Source: Brachyhypopomus gauderio
Lineage: Eukaryota; Chordata; Actinopteri; Gymnotiformes; Hypopomidae
Assembly (NCBI RefSeq): GCF_052324685.1
Contig: NC_135214.1
Location: forward strand, 24,690,265-24,754,264
Direction: 5' to 3'
Length of the DNA stretch: 64,000 nt
Position numbers and translations under genes: made by a program. Shown in pieces: positions 1-11,674 of the stretch (position 1 is the first letter of the stretch; the number at the start of each line of letters is the position of its first letter). The notes under the pieces are model-generated. The model was not told the DNA's origin. It saw only the letters and a list, made by a program, of their open reading frames with translations, and ran no database searches.

Positions 1-451
1 GGCAACTGGAGCCAGGGTGTTAGGACGCGGCAGGACGATCGAGAGCTTTCCCTTGTTCTCTGTTACCGGGGAGATGGAGGGAGTTAGACATTCAAACTCA
101 TTTACAGCAGCAGCAAAACTGAAAAGTAATCATATAAAAATGTACATTTAATGTGTTTGATAGAAGGTCTTATCCATAATTTGATGTTCATTATGTTACA
201 GAGAAAAAGAGGTTGGCGATTGCAGTGTTAGGAGATTTTCTGATGCACTTGCACAGACAGTGATCGAACACCAGTTCAACACTATAAATAACTCATTATG
301 ACCAAAATGAATTATTTAATTCATAATTAATAGAATTTATTAGAAAACTGAACTGGTGTGTTCTGTATGTACTGTGATGTTATGAACCTCCTTCTGGATC
401 CACGTCCACTGAGAGACATCCCTGCTGAGCTATATGACCTCGAGATATGAC

Positions 452-493
<42 letters not shown>

Positions 494-3400
494 ACACACA
501 CACCGTGTTATCATATTTGCTTCTGTGAAGGTCAGGAAGAGAAACTCACAGACAAATCACTTGTGACCACTAGAACTAAATGGCTTGCTAAGCAGACCTC
601 GTTAGAACATCCTGAAAGACACTTACGATGTAAAAGAAGTCTAAGGTCTTCTGGTGTGGTTCCAGCGCTCGGCCGTGGATGATGTAATGAGCTTCTGCGA
701 TTGCCTCTCTTGCACAGAACTCCACAAAAGGACTCTGCAGCTCCAGGAAGCTTCGGCTTTTGGAGTAGAAGGGTTGGAGCCAGAGGGAAACTGGGGGATA
801 CGTCGGGCTCCGCACCGTTACCACAAAACTGACCGGATCCTCTTCCTTGTGATATCGGGCCTGTTTAGAACAACAGAAAACCACACTGTGAAATCAAATA
901 AAACCTTCAATTATGGAGAGAAAATTCACATTTATTTGACTATTAATATGTTAATAACATTTTATAGCGTGTAATAAGTACGATTTCTGTTTTGGACTGA
1001 CCTCTATAGAGGCTGGATATGAACCCCATGGTTGCGTGTCAAAGGAGAAGTGGGCAACACCGTTGTTGTTGGTAACCAGCGTTCGTGTTTTGTTCTTGTT
1101 TTCAGCATATCTTACAACCAGATACACGGGCTCATTCTTTACAGGGGCGGAGTCTGGCCCGGTGACCTTAATCTAATGAACAAGGATAATAATGTCAAAG
1201 GGCAACGTCACAGCAACAAACAACAGAGAGAGACAAAAAACAAGCGTTCATATAAAAAGCACTTTATTCACACTCAGTGGGGCACACTAGTACTTAACAC
1301 AACAAGTAACGGATAAACAGACAAAGATAAGCAACAGTCACAACATCAACACATTGTTAGAATAAACAAGACCCAAGTGTACAGCATGACGTTGATGAGA
1401 CGAAACACAGGTGAGACGAAAGAGCACACATATTGAACCACACCCAAAAGGAAATACATATATGGACACAACCAGACACAGACTACACATACACATGTCT
1501 AAGGGGAGAGGCCAGGGGCTGTAACATGACAGTGTTTTGTTAGGCATTAAATGTGTAGTAGTTGTCCATAATTACTTGCACCTAGAATGTAAGCATGTGT
1601 ATATAGTAATTAAAAATGTATTACACCTAATAATTAACCAGCAATTACCTGTATCTAGAAATTAACCAGCAATTACCTGTATCTAGTAATTAACCAGTGA
1701 TTACCTGTATCTTGTAATTTACTAGTGATTTCATGTATCTTGTAATTAACCAGTGATTACTTGTATCTAGTAATTAACCTGTGATTACCTGTATCTTGTA
1801 ATTTACTAGTGATTTCATGTATCTTGTAATTAACCTGTGATTACCTGTATCTTGTAATTAACATTGATTACCTGTATCTAGTAATCATCCAGTGATTACC
1901 TGTTCTAGAAATTAACCTGTGATTACCTGTATCTTGTAATTATCCAGTGATTACCTGTAGCTAGTAACTGACCAATGATTACCTGTATCTTGTAATTATC
2001 CAGTGATGACCTGTCTTGTAAGTATCCAGTGATTACTTGTATCTTGTAATTAACCAGTGATTACCTATAGCTAGTAATTGACCGGTGATTACCTGTATCT
2101 TGTAATTGACCAGTGATTACCTTGTAGCTAGTAATTGACCGGTGATTACCTGTAGCTAGTAATTAACCAGTGATTACCTGTATCTAGTAATTAACCTGTG
2201 ACTACCTGTATCTTGTAATTAACCTTTGATTACCTGTAGCTAGTAATTGACCGGTGATTACCTTTCCTTCGTAGGCCATCCCTGGTTTAAACACATCAGC
2301 GGTGTCTTCAAAGGTGAGTGTGACAATATCACTAGTAACAGACATGCTGCCTGATCCTGACAGGACCACACCTATGGTGGAAACACACACACACACACAC
2401 ACACACAACTTCACAAATTTGTGCTGCATCACATTTGCACACTTTTGTAAATAGGGATCATCAATTATGATCAACTAATGTTGCTGCTGTGGTTGCTGTT
2501 GACAAAAGTGAAGAGACTGGAATCTCTCACCTGTCCCCAATTCCTCCAGTTCAGCATGAACACTAATAGTGTCTTCATATTGTGGACTATTCAGTGCAAA
2601 GTCACTCAGGTGAATGTTGTGGGACCCACAGCCCGTCCTGTCAGTCTGTTGGATCAGGAGAACAGCACCAGGACTTTGGGAATGGACCAAATCAGAAAAA
2701 CACTACAGGTACTGCAATGAATATTTACAGTAATACATTACAGGTGCTGCAATGAATATTTACAGTAATACACTACAGGTGTTGTAATTAATATTTCATT
2801 AGTAGTGCCAGGTAGCCTGTGGAACAGAATGTATTCTGTGTCTGGGTTAGACATATGCACTGGTAAAGTTTGAAGGTGTCTTAGAAAGGTCTGATAATGT
2901 GTGTTTATAAAGACTGAAGAAATTAAGAAAAGGTAGAACAAGTATTTCTCAGTGCAGTAACAGGTGTGGAAGTGGACTAACTCTCATGGTGTACGTCTTG
3001 CAGATGTCTGGGAGTTGCACAGGTCCTGGCGCAAGCCACCAGAATCTGTAACTTTTCCGACAGACCACAGCAGTGACAGACCCCATCACTGGTTTCCCAT
3101 AAGTATACCTACGGACAGAGTGGAGGAGATGGAGCAACAGGGGAGGTGGAGTAATGAATATATAACATTATGGTGATGGGTGTTTCAATCTCTTATTACA
3201 TTATTATTGTGTGGTATGTAAATGTTTAAATGGCTCTTACATTGCACACACTTTCAGTGTGACCTTCGTGTCCAGAATAGTTATGACTGGAGGAACATCA
3301 ACTGTCACTTCAAACTTTGGCAGGACTACAAGAGAATTGAAAATGAAATAATTATAGCAACAAGTGAAAAATAAAATAATAAAACTAAAATCAAAAGATA

Positions 3401-5123
3401 GGTCTCCCTCTCTCCACTGCGTGTTCAGTGTCAAACAATATGACAACTAAACCCATCTTATATATTAACAACTTAACCCATCATATATTAACAACTAAAG
3501 CCATAATATTAACCAGGTGCTGGGACTGACCATAATCTTTGATTTCAAAGTCTCGTGTGATTGGTTCATTCCACTCATTCCAGGCGGTGATGGCGTAGGA
3601 ACCCTCTGCGGCCTCAGGGTTTATGGGATATGACAGATCCAGAAAGCCATTGAATGTGGACATATTCAGCCACTGACCGATGCGGTTGGAGTTTGGGTCC
3701 TACACACAAAAGCCGCATCACAAATCTTAAATATAAGGTCACAAGGTAACCATAAACTAATTAGTAAGTAAAGGACTTTGAAAAGTTTTTGAACAGATGA
3801 TGACTTTGGGATCAAAGCCAGTCCTAGTTACAGAAAGTGCATATCTGATATCTGATGCAGGTCTGATGTCTGATGCACATCTGATAGCGTACCTGGACTG
3901 CTATTGTTGGGAACTGTAACAGAAAGTAAATGGAAACCCTGTAATCACACCAGCTTTACACTGCTGAACACACACTTTATTTCATACAGTCCTGTGTGTC
4001 CTTCAGAAAAAACTGTCGTACCGTCTGATTGTGTGTGAAGAAGTTGGAATCCAATGAGACAATGCGGAATTTGACTGTGGAAAAGAAACGATCACATGTA
4101 AAATACTGTTAACCCTTAAAACCCTTAAAACCCGTAAAACCCCTTAAAAGTAGGAGAACACGAGTAGAGACTGGAGGACATTACTGGTTTGTCCTGGTTT
4201 GTAGATGGGTTTGTCTGTTTCAATCAGGGTCAGCTGAGCAGGACGTTTTATGAGGATCTTCGTCGTCTTGTTTATATGTGTGAATCTCTCGTGGATCTCT
4301 AGGGAAACCGAAGCATCTGTATCTACGGTTACAACAGGAACCTATTGGAAAACCAAAATAAGTCCCCATAATGCTTATAAAGCATTGAAATGACTGTGTG
4401 CTGATAAAATGACACTCAGAGAACTTCTCCTCACTCATACCTACAGTACAATCTTCAAGATTACAAATATCCTCCAAATGCCAAATTATACTGGTACCTC
4501 TATGTAGCAATAAAAACAAGATTGGGCATTTGGGGCCAAATTACATTAGTCCTTCTGGCAATGGTGCAATGCATAATAATGCATAATACTGTTTAATAAT
4601 GTCCTATAAGAAATATGTTACCTATTTGTATTATAAACCATTAAGGAGATGTTAAAATCCATTATTTTCCTTGCTGTAGTGTTTTGAGTGGATTGTGGCA
4701 TTTGTAGTGAGAAGACTGACCTGGAAATCAATACACTGATGGAACTTATGTTCTATGAATTGCTCACTCAGAAGAGTTATGGTCTCATTGTTGTGTTCCA
4801 GATTGACCACCACTGATAGCAGTGGTCTCCAGGTGTAGATCTGGAGACACAATACCTCAGTACTGCCCCCATAAGGCCGGGAGTTGACACTCAGCAGATA
4901 AGTGCTGAATAGTATCAAAAAGACATGAAGAGGAAATCAGTTCAATGCAGGTATTTTCTACTGAACTCTATTTCATTGTGAATTATCAAAACTCTAACAA
5001 TACTAATAGCTAACATGACTAGTGTAGAGGACGTATCGAAGGTTCTTACGTGGCGGGCAAGGCAGTAGTCATGGTGATGATGAGGAGGAGGAGTGTGGTA
5101 GCGAGAACTCTGGAGAGCTGCAT
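1..5123 (-). CDS. a2ml: alpha-2-macroglobulin-like protease inhibitor, N-terminal half (14 exons, runs off left edge)
   Basis: A2M proteins are secreted thioester protease traps. Coding exons on the minus strand: 5123-5050, 4904-4721, 4341-4185, 4074-4022, 3913-3893, 3699-3531, 3325-3241, 3108-2982, 2645-2531, 2371-2262, 1166-1002, 860-627, 451-388, 59-1. All have AG/GT borders and phases agree throughout, giving 539 residues so far. The start MQLSRVLATTLLLLIITMTT is a signal peptide. Diagnostic family motifs seen are KPIYKPGQT, RDFEIKDY, VLPKFEVTVDVPPVITILD and TYGKPVMGSVTAVVCRK, which are macroglobulin MG domains in the usual order. The last exon (KGKLSIVLPRP) aligns near residue 540 of human A2M, so the bait region, thioester and receptor domain lie off-window. 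One exon is a 21 bp microexon (FPTIAVQ). Family is certain; orthology among the expanded fish A2M genes is not. A TATA-like ATATAC lies near 5180. Confidence 0.93.
456..491. repeat. (CA)n microsatellite beside A2M exon acceptor
   Basis: Near-pure CA dinucleotide tract. On the minus strand it forms the TG-rich stretch ending in the AG acceptor of exon 451-388. Further short CA tracts lie at 2385-2406. Confidence 0.9.
1630..2262. repeat. 28 bp minisatellite in A2M intron, abutting an exon donor
   Basis: About 22 imperfect units of 28 bp (plus-strand core ATTACCTGTATCTAGTAATT). The array fills the intron between exons 2371-2262 and 1166-1002 and runs right up to the donor at 2261. On the gene's strand most units read CAG GTAATC, close to the genuine donor AAAG GTAATC. 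Confidence 0.9.
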
Positions 5124-5555
5124 CCTGTCCGGGACTCGACCACCAGGAGATGATCACAACACCTGGGAGCTGCTGCTGTATATGAGCACTTCTGCCCCCT
5201 CACTGCCCCTCCCTCCCTCCCTCACTGCCCCTCCCTCTCTCCCTCACTGTCCCTCCCTCTCTCCCTCGCTGCTCCTCCCTCTGTCTCTTCCTCCCTCTCT
5301 CCCTGCCCCCCCCTCCCAAAAAAAGGACCTTGAAGAAAACATTTGGCAAAATATGTGGTACGAGCACCCAATCTCCAAACACACCCTGCCCCACCCACCT
5401 CCACACAATCTCTGACCCTACCCCACTCCACCTTTCAAACAACTTACACGTTCAAACACTGAGATATTCAATAAGGGCGCAGCACAAGACCACTCCAAGC
5501 ACACAGGTAGGAAACCAAGAATTGGGTTTTTTACAATGTGTGCAATTTTAATGTA

Positions 5556-5725
5556 TTTATTAACAGAACATTAAAATCAGTCATAGTTCCTTCTCTCCTG
5601 AGCTGGACTGATGGTGGTTTGACTGTGACTGGGCCCTGTTCACTCTCCTGCTGGAGACCTCCGCCTCAGTCCTGTCTGAGTCCTTGAGCTGAACGTATAC
5701 ACAGACAGCTGAGGATTATCTTGGG
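5556..5725 (-). other. possible terminal exon and poly(A) signal of another minus-strand gene
   Basis: On the minus strand an acceptor-like CCTCAG near 5720 opens a short frame (VYVQLKDSDRTEAEVSSRRV, Ser/Gln-rich tail) stopping at 5581-5583, and AATAAA follows at 5561-5556. It resembles the cytoplasmic tail and 3' end of a gene lying upstream of the A2M-like gene. I could not find a convincing upstream exon or family, so it may be chance. Confidence 0.2.
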
Positions 5726-5729
5726 ACTG

Positions 5730-6175
5730 TTTGTACGTAGTCATGACAACCTTGATTGGCGTCATATTAATGACAATAGTGTTCAAATTTATAAACTTCC
5801 TCCAGAGCAAGGTGAACAGAGCCTTCAGAAACAGCAAACCACATTCTTTTCCTTTGCTTAAAAAATAAAATATACAGTATAAAATCATCCATGTTTGCAG
5901 AGAAGAGTAATCAGAGTTTATGGCAATTACAGTCCATGAAACACAAAACCATAAAATTAATTTTTAGCATTTAACCAATGCAGATTACACTGAGCCCTCC
6001 ATGACTTGAAACCAGAGGTTGGTGAAAGGTAACAACACCAACACAATACTCACACTAACAAACTCCCACTCTTCTTGTCACAGTGATATCAGTGGTCATC
6101 ACTGCTGTTGTCACTGAAGAATTATAATTGCACAAAAGCCAAGAACATCCAACATATCAGTGATTCCTGACCTCC
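5730..6175. other. no gene seen
   Basis: AT-rich intergenic DNA with no recognisable coding exon or element. Confidence 0.5.
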
Positions 6176-6605
6176 ACTGAGTGGAGGAGTGGTGGGATTA
6201 TCACTTGAGGAGTGGTGCGTTATCACTGGAGGAGTGGTGGGATTATCACTGGAGGAGTGGTGGGATTAACACTGGAGATGTGCTGGGATTATCACTGGAG
6301 GAGTGGTGGGATTATCACTGGAGGAGTGGTGGGATTATCACTGGAAGAGTGGTGGGATTATTACTGGAGGAGTGCTGGGATTATCACTGGAAGGTGTGCT
6401 GGGATTATCACTAGAGGAGTGGTGGGATTAACACTGGAGGTGTGCTGGGATTATCACTGGAAAAGTGGTGGGATTAACACTGGAGGTGTGCTGGGATTAT
6501 CACTGGAGGAGTGGTGGGATTAATACTGGAAGTGTGCTGGGATTATCACTGGAGAAGTGGTGGGATTATCACTGGAGGAGTGGTGAGATTATCACTAGAG
6601 GTGTT
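6176..6605. repeat. 24 bp minisatellite
   Basis: About 18 units of GGATTATCACTGGAGGAGTG plus GTGG, with point variants. Open frames across it arise only because 24 is a multiple of three. Confidence 0.95.
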
Positions 6606-7529
6606 GTGGGATACGTGTCAACAAGGATATGGCTGAGTTTCTTACACTTTTCCTTGAACTTTTTAATATCCAGTATGCTGTAGTAGACTCTAGAGAAATT
6701 GTTTGCAATTTTCAATACATTTATTTATGTAAATATATGTTTTGAGAGAACAATGTTTAATAAAGCACTAGATCATTCAATTTGAACTGAACTACAGTGA
6801 TTTACAGATGCCAGTACAGGTTAAATGACAGTACAGGTTAAAGCAAAGCTACTCGGTTCTTCAAAAGCATTTTGAAAAGGGGAGCCAAGGTGCCATGTGT
6901 TCACAACAGTGAGGAAACTCAATTCTCATTTAGGGGGTCGTGGGGGGGCATGGGGGGTGCGTAGGAGGCCGTAGGGGGCTAGGTTTGTTGTCACAGGAGC
7001 ACTGGCCCCTACTAATGAATACAACTGTACTATCTGAATACATGAATAACTGTATGCCTGTATGGCGCTGATATAGTTCTTAATATCAGAAGAGTCTGTG
7101 TGAGGGTCACAAACTCCTTGGCATTCCTATGATTGGCTAGTTAAATGCAACCATTTGATATATAAGCCAGATGAGAAAGGAAATACTGATGCTTATTGGT
7201 GAGGGGAGTTTCACTTCCATCACTTCCACTAGTGTTAGCTATTCAAAAATTAGGGAGCACTTCTTTAACCTATAAAATGTGTTGGATTATTTTTTCCCAG
7301 AAAAATCCAATACAGCTAGTAATAATAATAAAGCTCTAGTAAGTACATTGCGGGGTAATTGGTCTTTTGAATGCAAGAAGCAACATACCTACCTGTTAGT
7401 ACAGTGTAAAAAGTGACAAAGTAGTAGACAGCAAAGCAGGGCAAAGACAGATCATTTCAAGATAACATCAGTGTATGTAACCATATAGCAGTGTATGTAA
7501 TGAGTCATGAGTACTATGTCACACTTGGT
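6606..7529. other. no gene seen
   Basis: Intergenic AT-rich DNA. A short run of GGGGG-containing imperfect repeats lies near 6930-6980. No exon, RNA gene or element end recognised. Confidence 0.5.
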
Positions 7530-8500
7530 GAAAGCTTTACATGCAATGCAAAAGGGCTCAACAGTGGGACCAGCACTCTTTAATCTCTATATTCTTCCAT
7601 TAGACACAGTTCTCAGCACCAGAATGCAAATGACACACAATTAAATATGTCCTTGATTTTCCCCTAACCACTGACCCCTGGGGTTCAACTGACTTCATTT
7701 TAAACTTTATAGATGATATCAAATCCTGGATGGGTCATAATGTCCTGCAACTCAGTGATGACACAATGGGTATGTGGGTGAATGCAGTAACTTATCTGGA
7801 GTCCTGATTAATTAAGGCTAAACATCATATCAAAAACCTAGGTGTCACATTTAACAGTGACCTTTTAATCATCGTGTTAACAATGTCTCAACAACACTGT
7901 ACTATCATCTTAGTAACAGAACCAAGGTCAGAATTGTCCTCACAGCAGCTGATAGTAAAAATCTCTGAATGCATTTGTGTCACCCTGTCCGGACTGCTGC
8001 AGGTCTCTGCTAGCAACTGTTCCCAAACTACAGGACTCAGAATGCAGTGGCCAGAGTTCTAGCAGGCACAATAATGAGAAAATTCATATTACACTCATTA
8101 AAGAGCTGAACTGACTGAACTGTGTCATCTAGAATAATCTTTAAACTTAGACTTTAAAATGCAACTGTATTATATAAAATACAACTACTTTTAAGTGTTT
8201 TACTTTTAATGGTCTTATCCCTCTATATCTCAGAAGAACTGCCATGGCCATGTACCCTTAAAGGCCTTCAGACCAGATGATAAAAACATACCAGTGGGTA
8301 CCATAGATCTAAAGAGTTCCAAGACTGCTTTTCATTTTTAAAATGAACCTTATTCCTAAACTAATCATATTTAACTTTATTTTCTTTTTCTTTTCTTTCA
8401 AGGAGGTAATAAACTATTATCATTCAATGATACTGTAAAAGCACTTTGCAAACTGTGTTTAAGAAAGTGCTATAAAAAATAGGTTTTATTATTATATATG
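7530..8500 (+). mobile_element. L2/Rex1-like LINE relic, reverse-transcriptase C-terminus to 3' end
   Basis: Broken translation still matches the RT tail of L2/CR1-group LINEs: a remnant of the QGS-LGP-LF block near 7550, IDDIKSWMGHNVLQLSDD near 7710, NLGVTFNSDL near 7840, and QNAVARVLAGT near 8050. The end has the AAAGTGCTATAAAAAATAGG type tail with a TTATTATTAT run. Many stops and indels; long dead. Confidence 0.75.
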
Positions 8501-8677
8501 AGATGATAAAAACCCATAACAAAATGGTTTCACTATTAAAGCAACATAATTTGATAACTTTATTAATATGCTGCATTTTAAGAGTACCTGTACTGAAAAA
8601 TATACTGAAATATACTGGAATCTATGGTGCATTGCAGTTTCATTACTGATGCAGTAAAGCTGGCAGCACAGAGACTA

Positions 8678-9545
8678 CATGGTAGAATATGTGGTAGTGA
8701 ACACACATGGTAGAATATGGTAGTGAACACACATCGTAGAATATGTGGTAGTGAACACAAATCGTAGAATATGTGGTAGTGAAAACACATGGTAGAATAT
8801 GTGGTAGTGAACACACATGAGAGAATATGTGGTAGTGAACACACATGGTAGAATATGTGGTAGTGAAAACACATCGTAGAATATGTGGTAGTGAACACAC
8901 ATGAGAGAATATGTGGTAGTGAACACACATCGTAGAATATATGGTAGTGAACACACATGGTAGAATATGTGGTAGTGAAGACACATCGTAGAATATATGG
9001 TAGTGAACACACATGGTAGAATATGTGGTAGTGAACACACATGGTAGAATATGTGGTAGTGAAGACACATCGTAGAATATGTGGTAGTGAACACACATCG
9101 TAGAATATGGTAGTGAACACACATGAGAGAATGTGTGGTAGTGAACACACATCGTAGAATATGTGGTAGTGAACACACATCATAGAATATGTGGTAGTGA
9201 AAACACATTGTAGAATGTGGTAGTGAAGACACGTTGTAGAATGTGGTAGTGAAAACATGTGGTAGAATATGTGGTAGTGAACACACATTGTAGAATATGT
9301 GGTATTGAACACACTTGGTAAAGTATGTGGTAGTGAACACACATGGTAGAACATGTGGTAGAGAACACAAATGGTAGAATATGTGGTAGTGAACACACAT
9401 GAGAGAATATGTGGTAGTGAACACACATTGTAGAATATGTGGTAGTGAACACACATGAGAGAATATGTGATAGTGAACACACATGGTAGAATATGTGGTA
9501 GTGAACACACATGAGAGAATATGTGGTAGTGAACACACATGGTAT
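8678..9545. repeat. 28 bp minisatellite, about 31 units
   Basis: Unit core GTGGTAGTGAACACACATGG plus TAGAATAT, with variants. The minus strand has no stop in the repeated unit, so long Cys/His/Tyr-rich open frames exist in all three frames. They have no exon signals and I do not call a protein. Confidence 0.95.
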
Positions 9546-9621
9546 TTCTTCTCCAAGGTTCACCTGGGGAATAACACTGCAGTTGGAGCCTACAATACCA
9601 GTATCATCACTCTGACACGGA

Positions 9622-10480
9622 ATGAAGTCAAGACAACTTTATTTATAGAGCACATTTAAAAGCCACAAGGGCCAGCCAAAGTGCTGTACAATGCGCTCAT
9701 ACATATATGAATAAGAATTAAAATAAGAATATAAAAAATACAATGCACTCATACATATATGAATAAGAATTAAAATAAGAATTTCAAAAATACAAATACA
9801 AAAACACACACAATTATTTGGATCTAAGTCTCAAATAAATATATCAAATAAAAATTAAGATTATATAAAATTTACCTGAGCATTTCATTTAATTTCTGTT
9901 GGTTTACCTTATGAGCACTGGAACGCTTGAGAATACATATATGTTTTTAACTTAGACTTAAAAACATCTACTGAGGATGACGTCCTGATAGAGACAGGCA
10001 AATTATTCCACAGTTTGGGTTGTGCAACAGAGAAGGCTCGGTCACCTTTCGTCTTTAGTCTAGAATATGGTACGACCAAGTGTAGCTGATTAATTGATCG
10101 TAGAGTTCTCTGTGGTGAGTACGGGCAGAGCAGTTCAGAACATTTAAGGCTTTAAAAACAACCAGAAGAACCTTAAATTCAATCCTGAACTTAACAGGCA
10201 GCCAATGTAGGGAGGCCAACACTGGAGAAATGTGCTCCCTTTTCTTAGTTCCTGTCAGGAGCCTAGCTGCTGCGTTTTGAACAAGCTGAAGACGTGACAG
10301 AGCTGATTGGTTAATACCAAAATAAAGAGAGTTACAGTAGTCAAGCCGTGATGTAATAAAAGCATGAACAACTGTTTCCATATTTTTAAAAGTTAAAATA
10401 GATTTGAGCTTAGAAATGTTCCTTAGCTGATAAAAGCTGGCACTAACCACTGAGTTGATCTGCTTATCAAATGTAAGTGA
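9622..10480 (-). mobile_element. L2/Rex1-like LINE, 5'-truncated
   Basis: The minus-strand frame at 10055-10450 reads the classic RT end: VHAFITSRLDYCNSL, LQLVQNAAARLLTGT, ASLHWLPVKFRIEFKVLL. Downstream is a 3' end near 9622 of the type CTCTATAAATAAAGTTGTCT. Inside, a roughly 50 bp segment is duplicated in tandem (about 9687-9735 and 9740-9786). Less decayed than the copy at 7530. Confidence 0.85.
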
Positions 10481-11612
10481 GGAATCAAAGAAAACGCCGA
10501 GATATTATTATAAAACCTGGCGTTCATCACAAGACATTTTCATTGACAATATCAACACCCAGAACTTTCATTCTAGTTACCTTATACTTAGCCCGATTGT
10601 GTGATTTTTTTGTGACTTGTGTATTCATCTGTATAATTTGTTTTTGTGTAATTTGTGTGTTAACGGGCCGCCCGTTAGTAGGAAGACTACAGGTACAACA
10701 CTCAGTTTTCTTTCAAGAAACTAATGACAAACTCCTTCAGTGGTTACGTGCAAATGTAACTGAGTCTCTCTGAACTCACCTAAGGAGTGCATCTTTGCTG
10801 CAGTGTTATTGTATTGCATTGAATGATATTTAGTTATATTATAATTGACTGTATTGTACATTTTATTCCTTGGTTAACACTATCCTGCCCTGTATCATAA
10901 GAAGACATTCTCACTGATGAACTTCATTGGTCTACCAATAAAACAACACACATCAACACAAGTCATTTCTATCTTGTAGACCTGCCAGCACACTGAATTA
11001 AAAATTAAACTATGTTAATACAATGATTAATGTAACTATAACCAGTTTTATTTACATGGCTCCTTTCAACAGCGTCATGAGGGCTGTGCACGAGGCGCAA
11101 ATATAACTGTTAATATGGCTCACGCCACGACGTGTAGCCTGCTGAACGTTTATTTGTGTTAACAGACCTTCACAGACATAATACTATTATCTTAAAAACG
11201 AGCTTGTTTATATATGTAATCGATAAAACAGGAAAGGGGAAACACCACATGAGATTACATTTCTTTTATCTTTTCGGGTGCAAAATACAATCACTTTTAA
11301 ATCACTTGGCCTAAATGTAGCCTACGTACACTTCTTGAAAACTCAGATCACGTGACTAATAGTTTTGTATATTAATCTATTTTAAAATCTGTTTTTCTGA
11401 CCAGTTGACAAACTTCTCAGTGTGATTTAAACATTTTCCCCTGTCCATGTAACGTCCGTAAATCCTTCGACACTGTGTTGAAGATGTTAGCCACAAAGAA
11501 TGCTAGACTTCATTTAGTCCATATAGATGAAAAACCAAACAGGTAATACAATTTTAATGTAAAGTGTTTTCCATTTTATTTTTATTTCATTTTACATTTT
11601 ATATATTATATC
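10481..11612. other. no gene seen
   Basis: AT-rich intergenic DNA with no supported exon or RNA gene. Confidence 0.5.
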
Positions 11613-11674
11613 TTGTTGGAGCGATTCACTATTAAGTCAATTAAAATTGACTTAATAGTGAATCGCTCCAACAA
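11613..11674. repeat. perfect 30 bp inverted repeat with 2 bp spacer
   Basis: The arm beginning TTGTTGGAGCGATTCACTAT (11613-11642) is repeated exactly as its reverse complement at 11645-11674, separated only by AA. No flanking direct repeat is obvious. Confidence 0.95.

Noticed and set aside
6176-9545. CRISPR-like arrays of 24-28 bp repeats
   Set aside because: Units are contiguous with no unique spacers, and the DNA is vertebrate.
8578-9563. Long minus-strand open frames (up to 320 codons) rich in Cys, His and Tyr
   Set aside because: Pure by-product of a 28 bp repeat without stops; open in all three frames, no exon signals.
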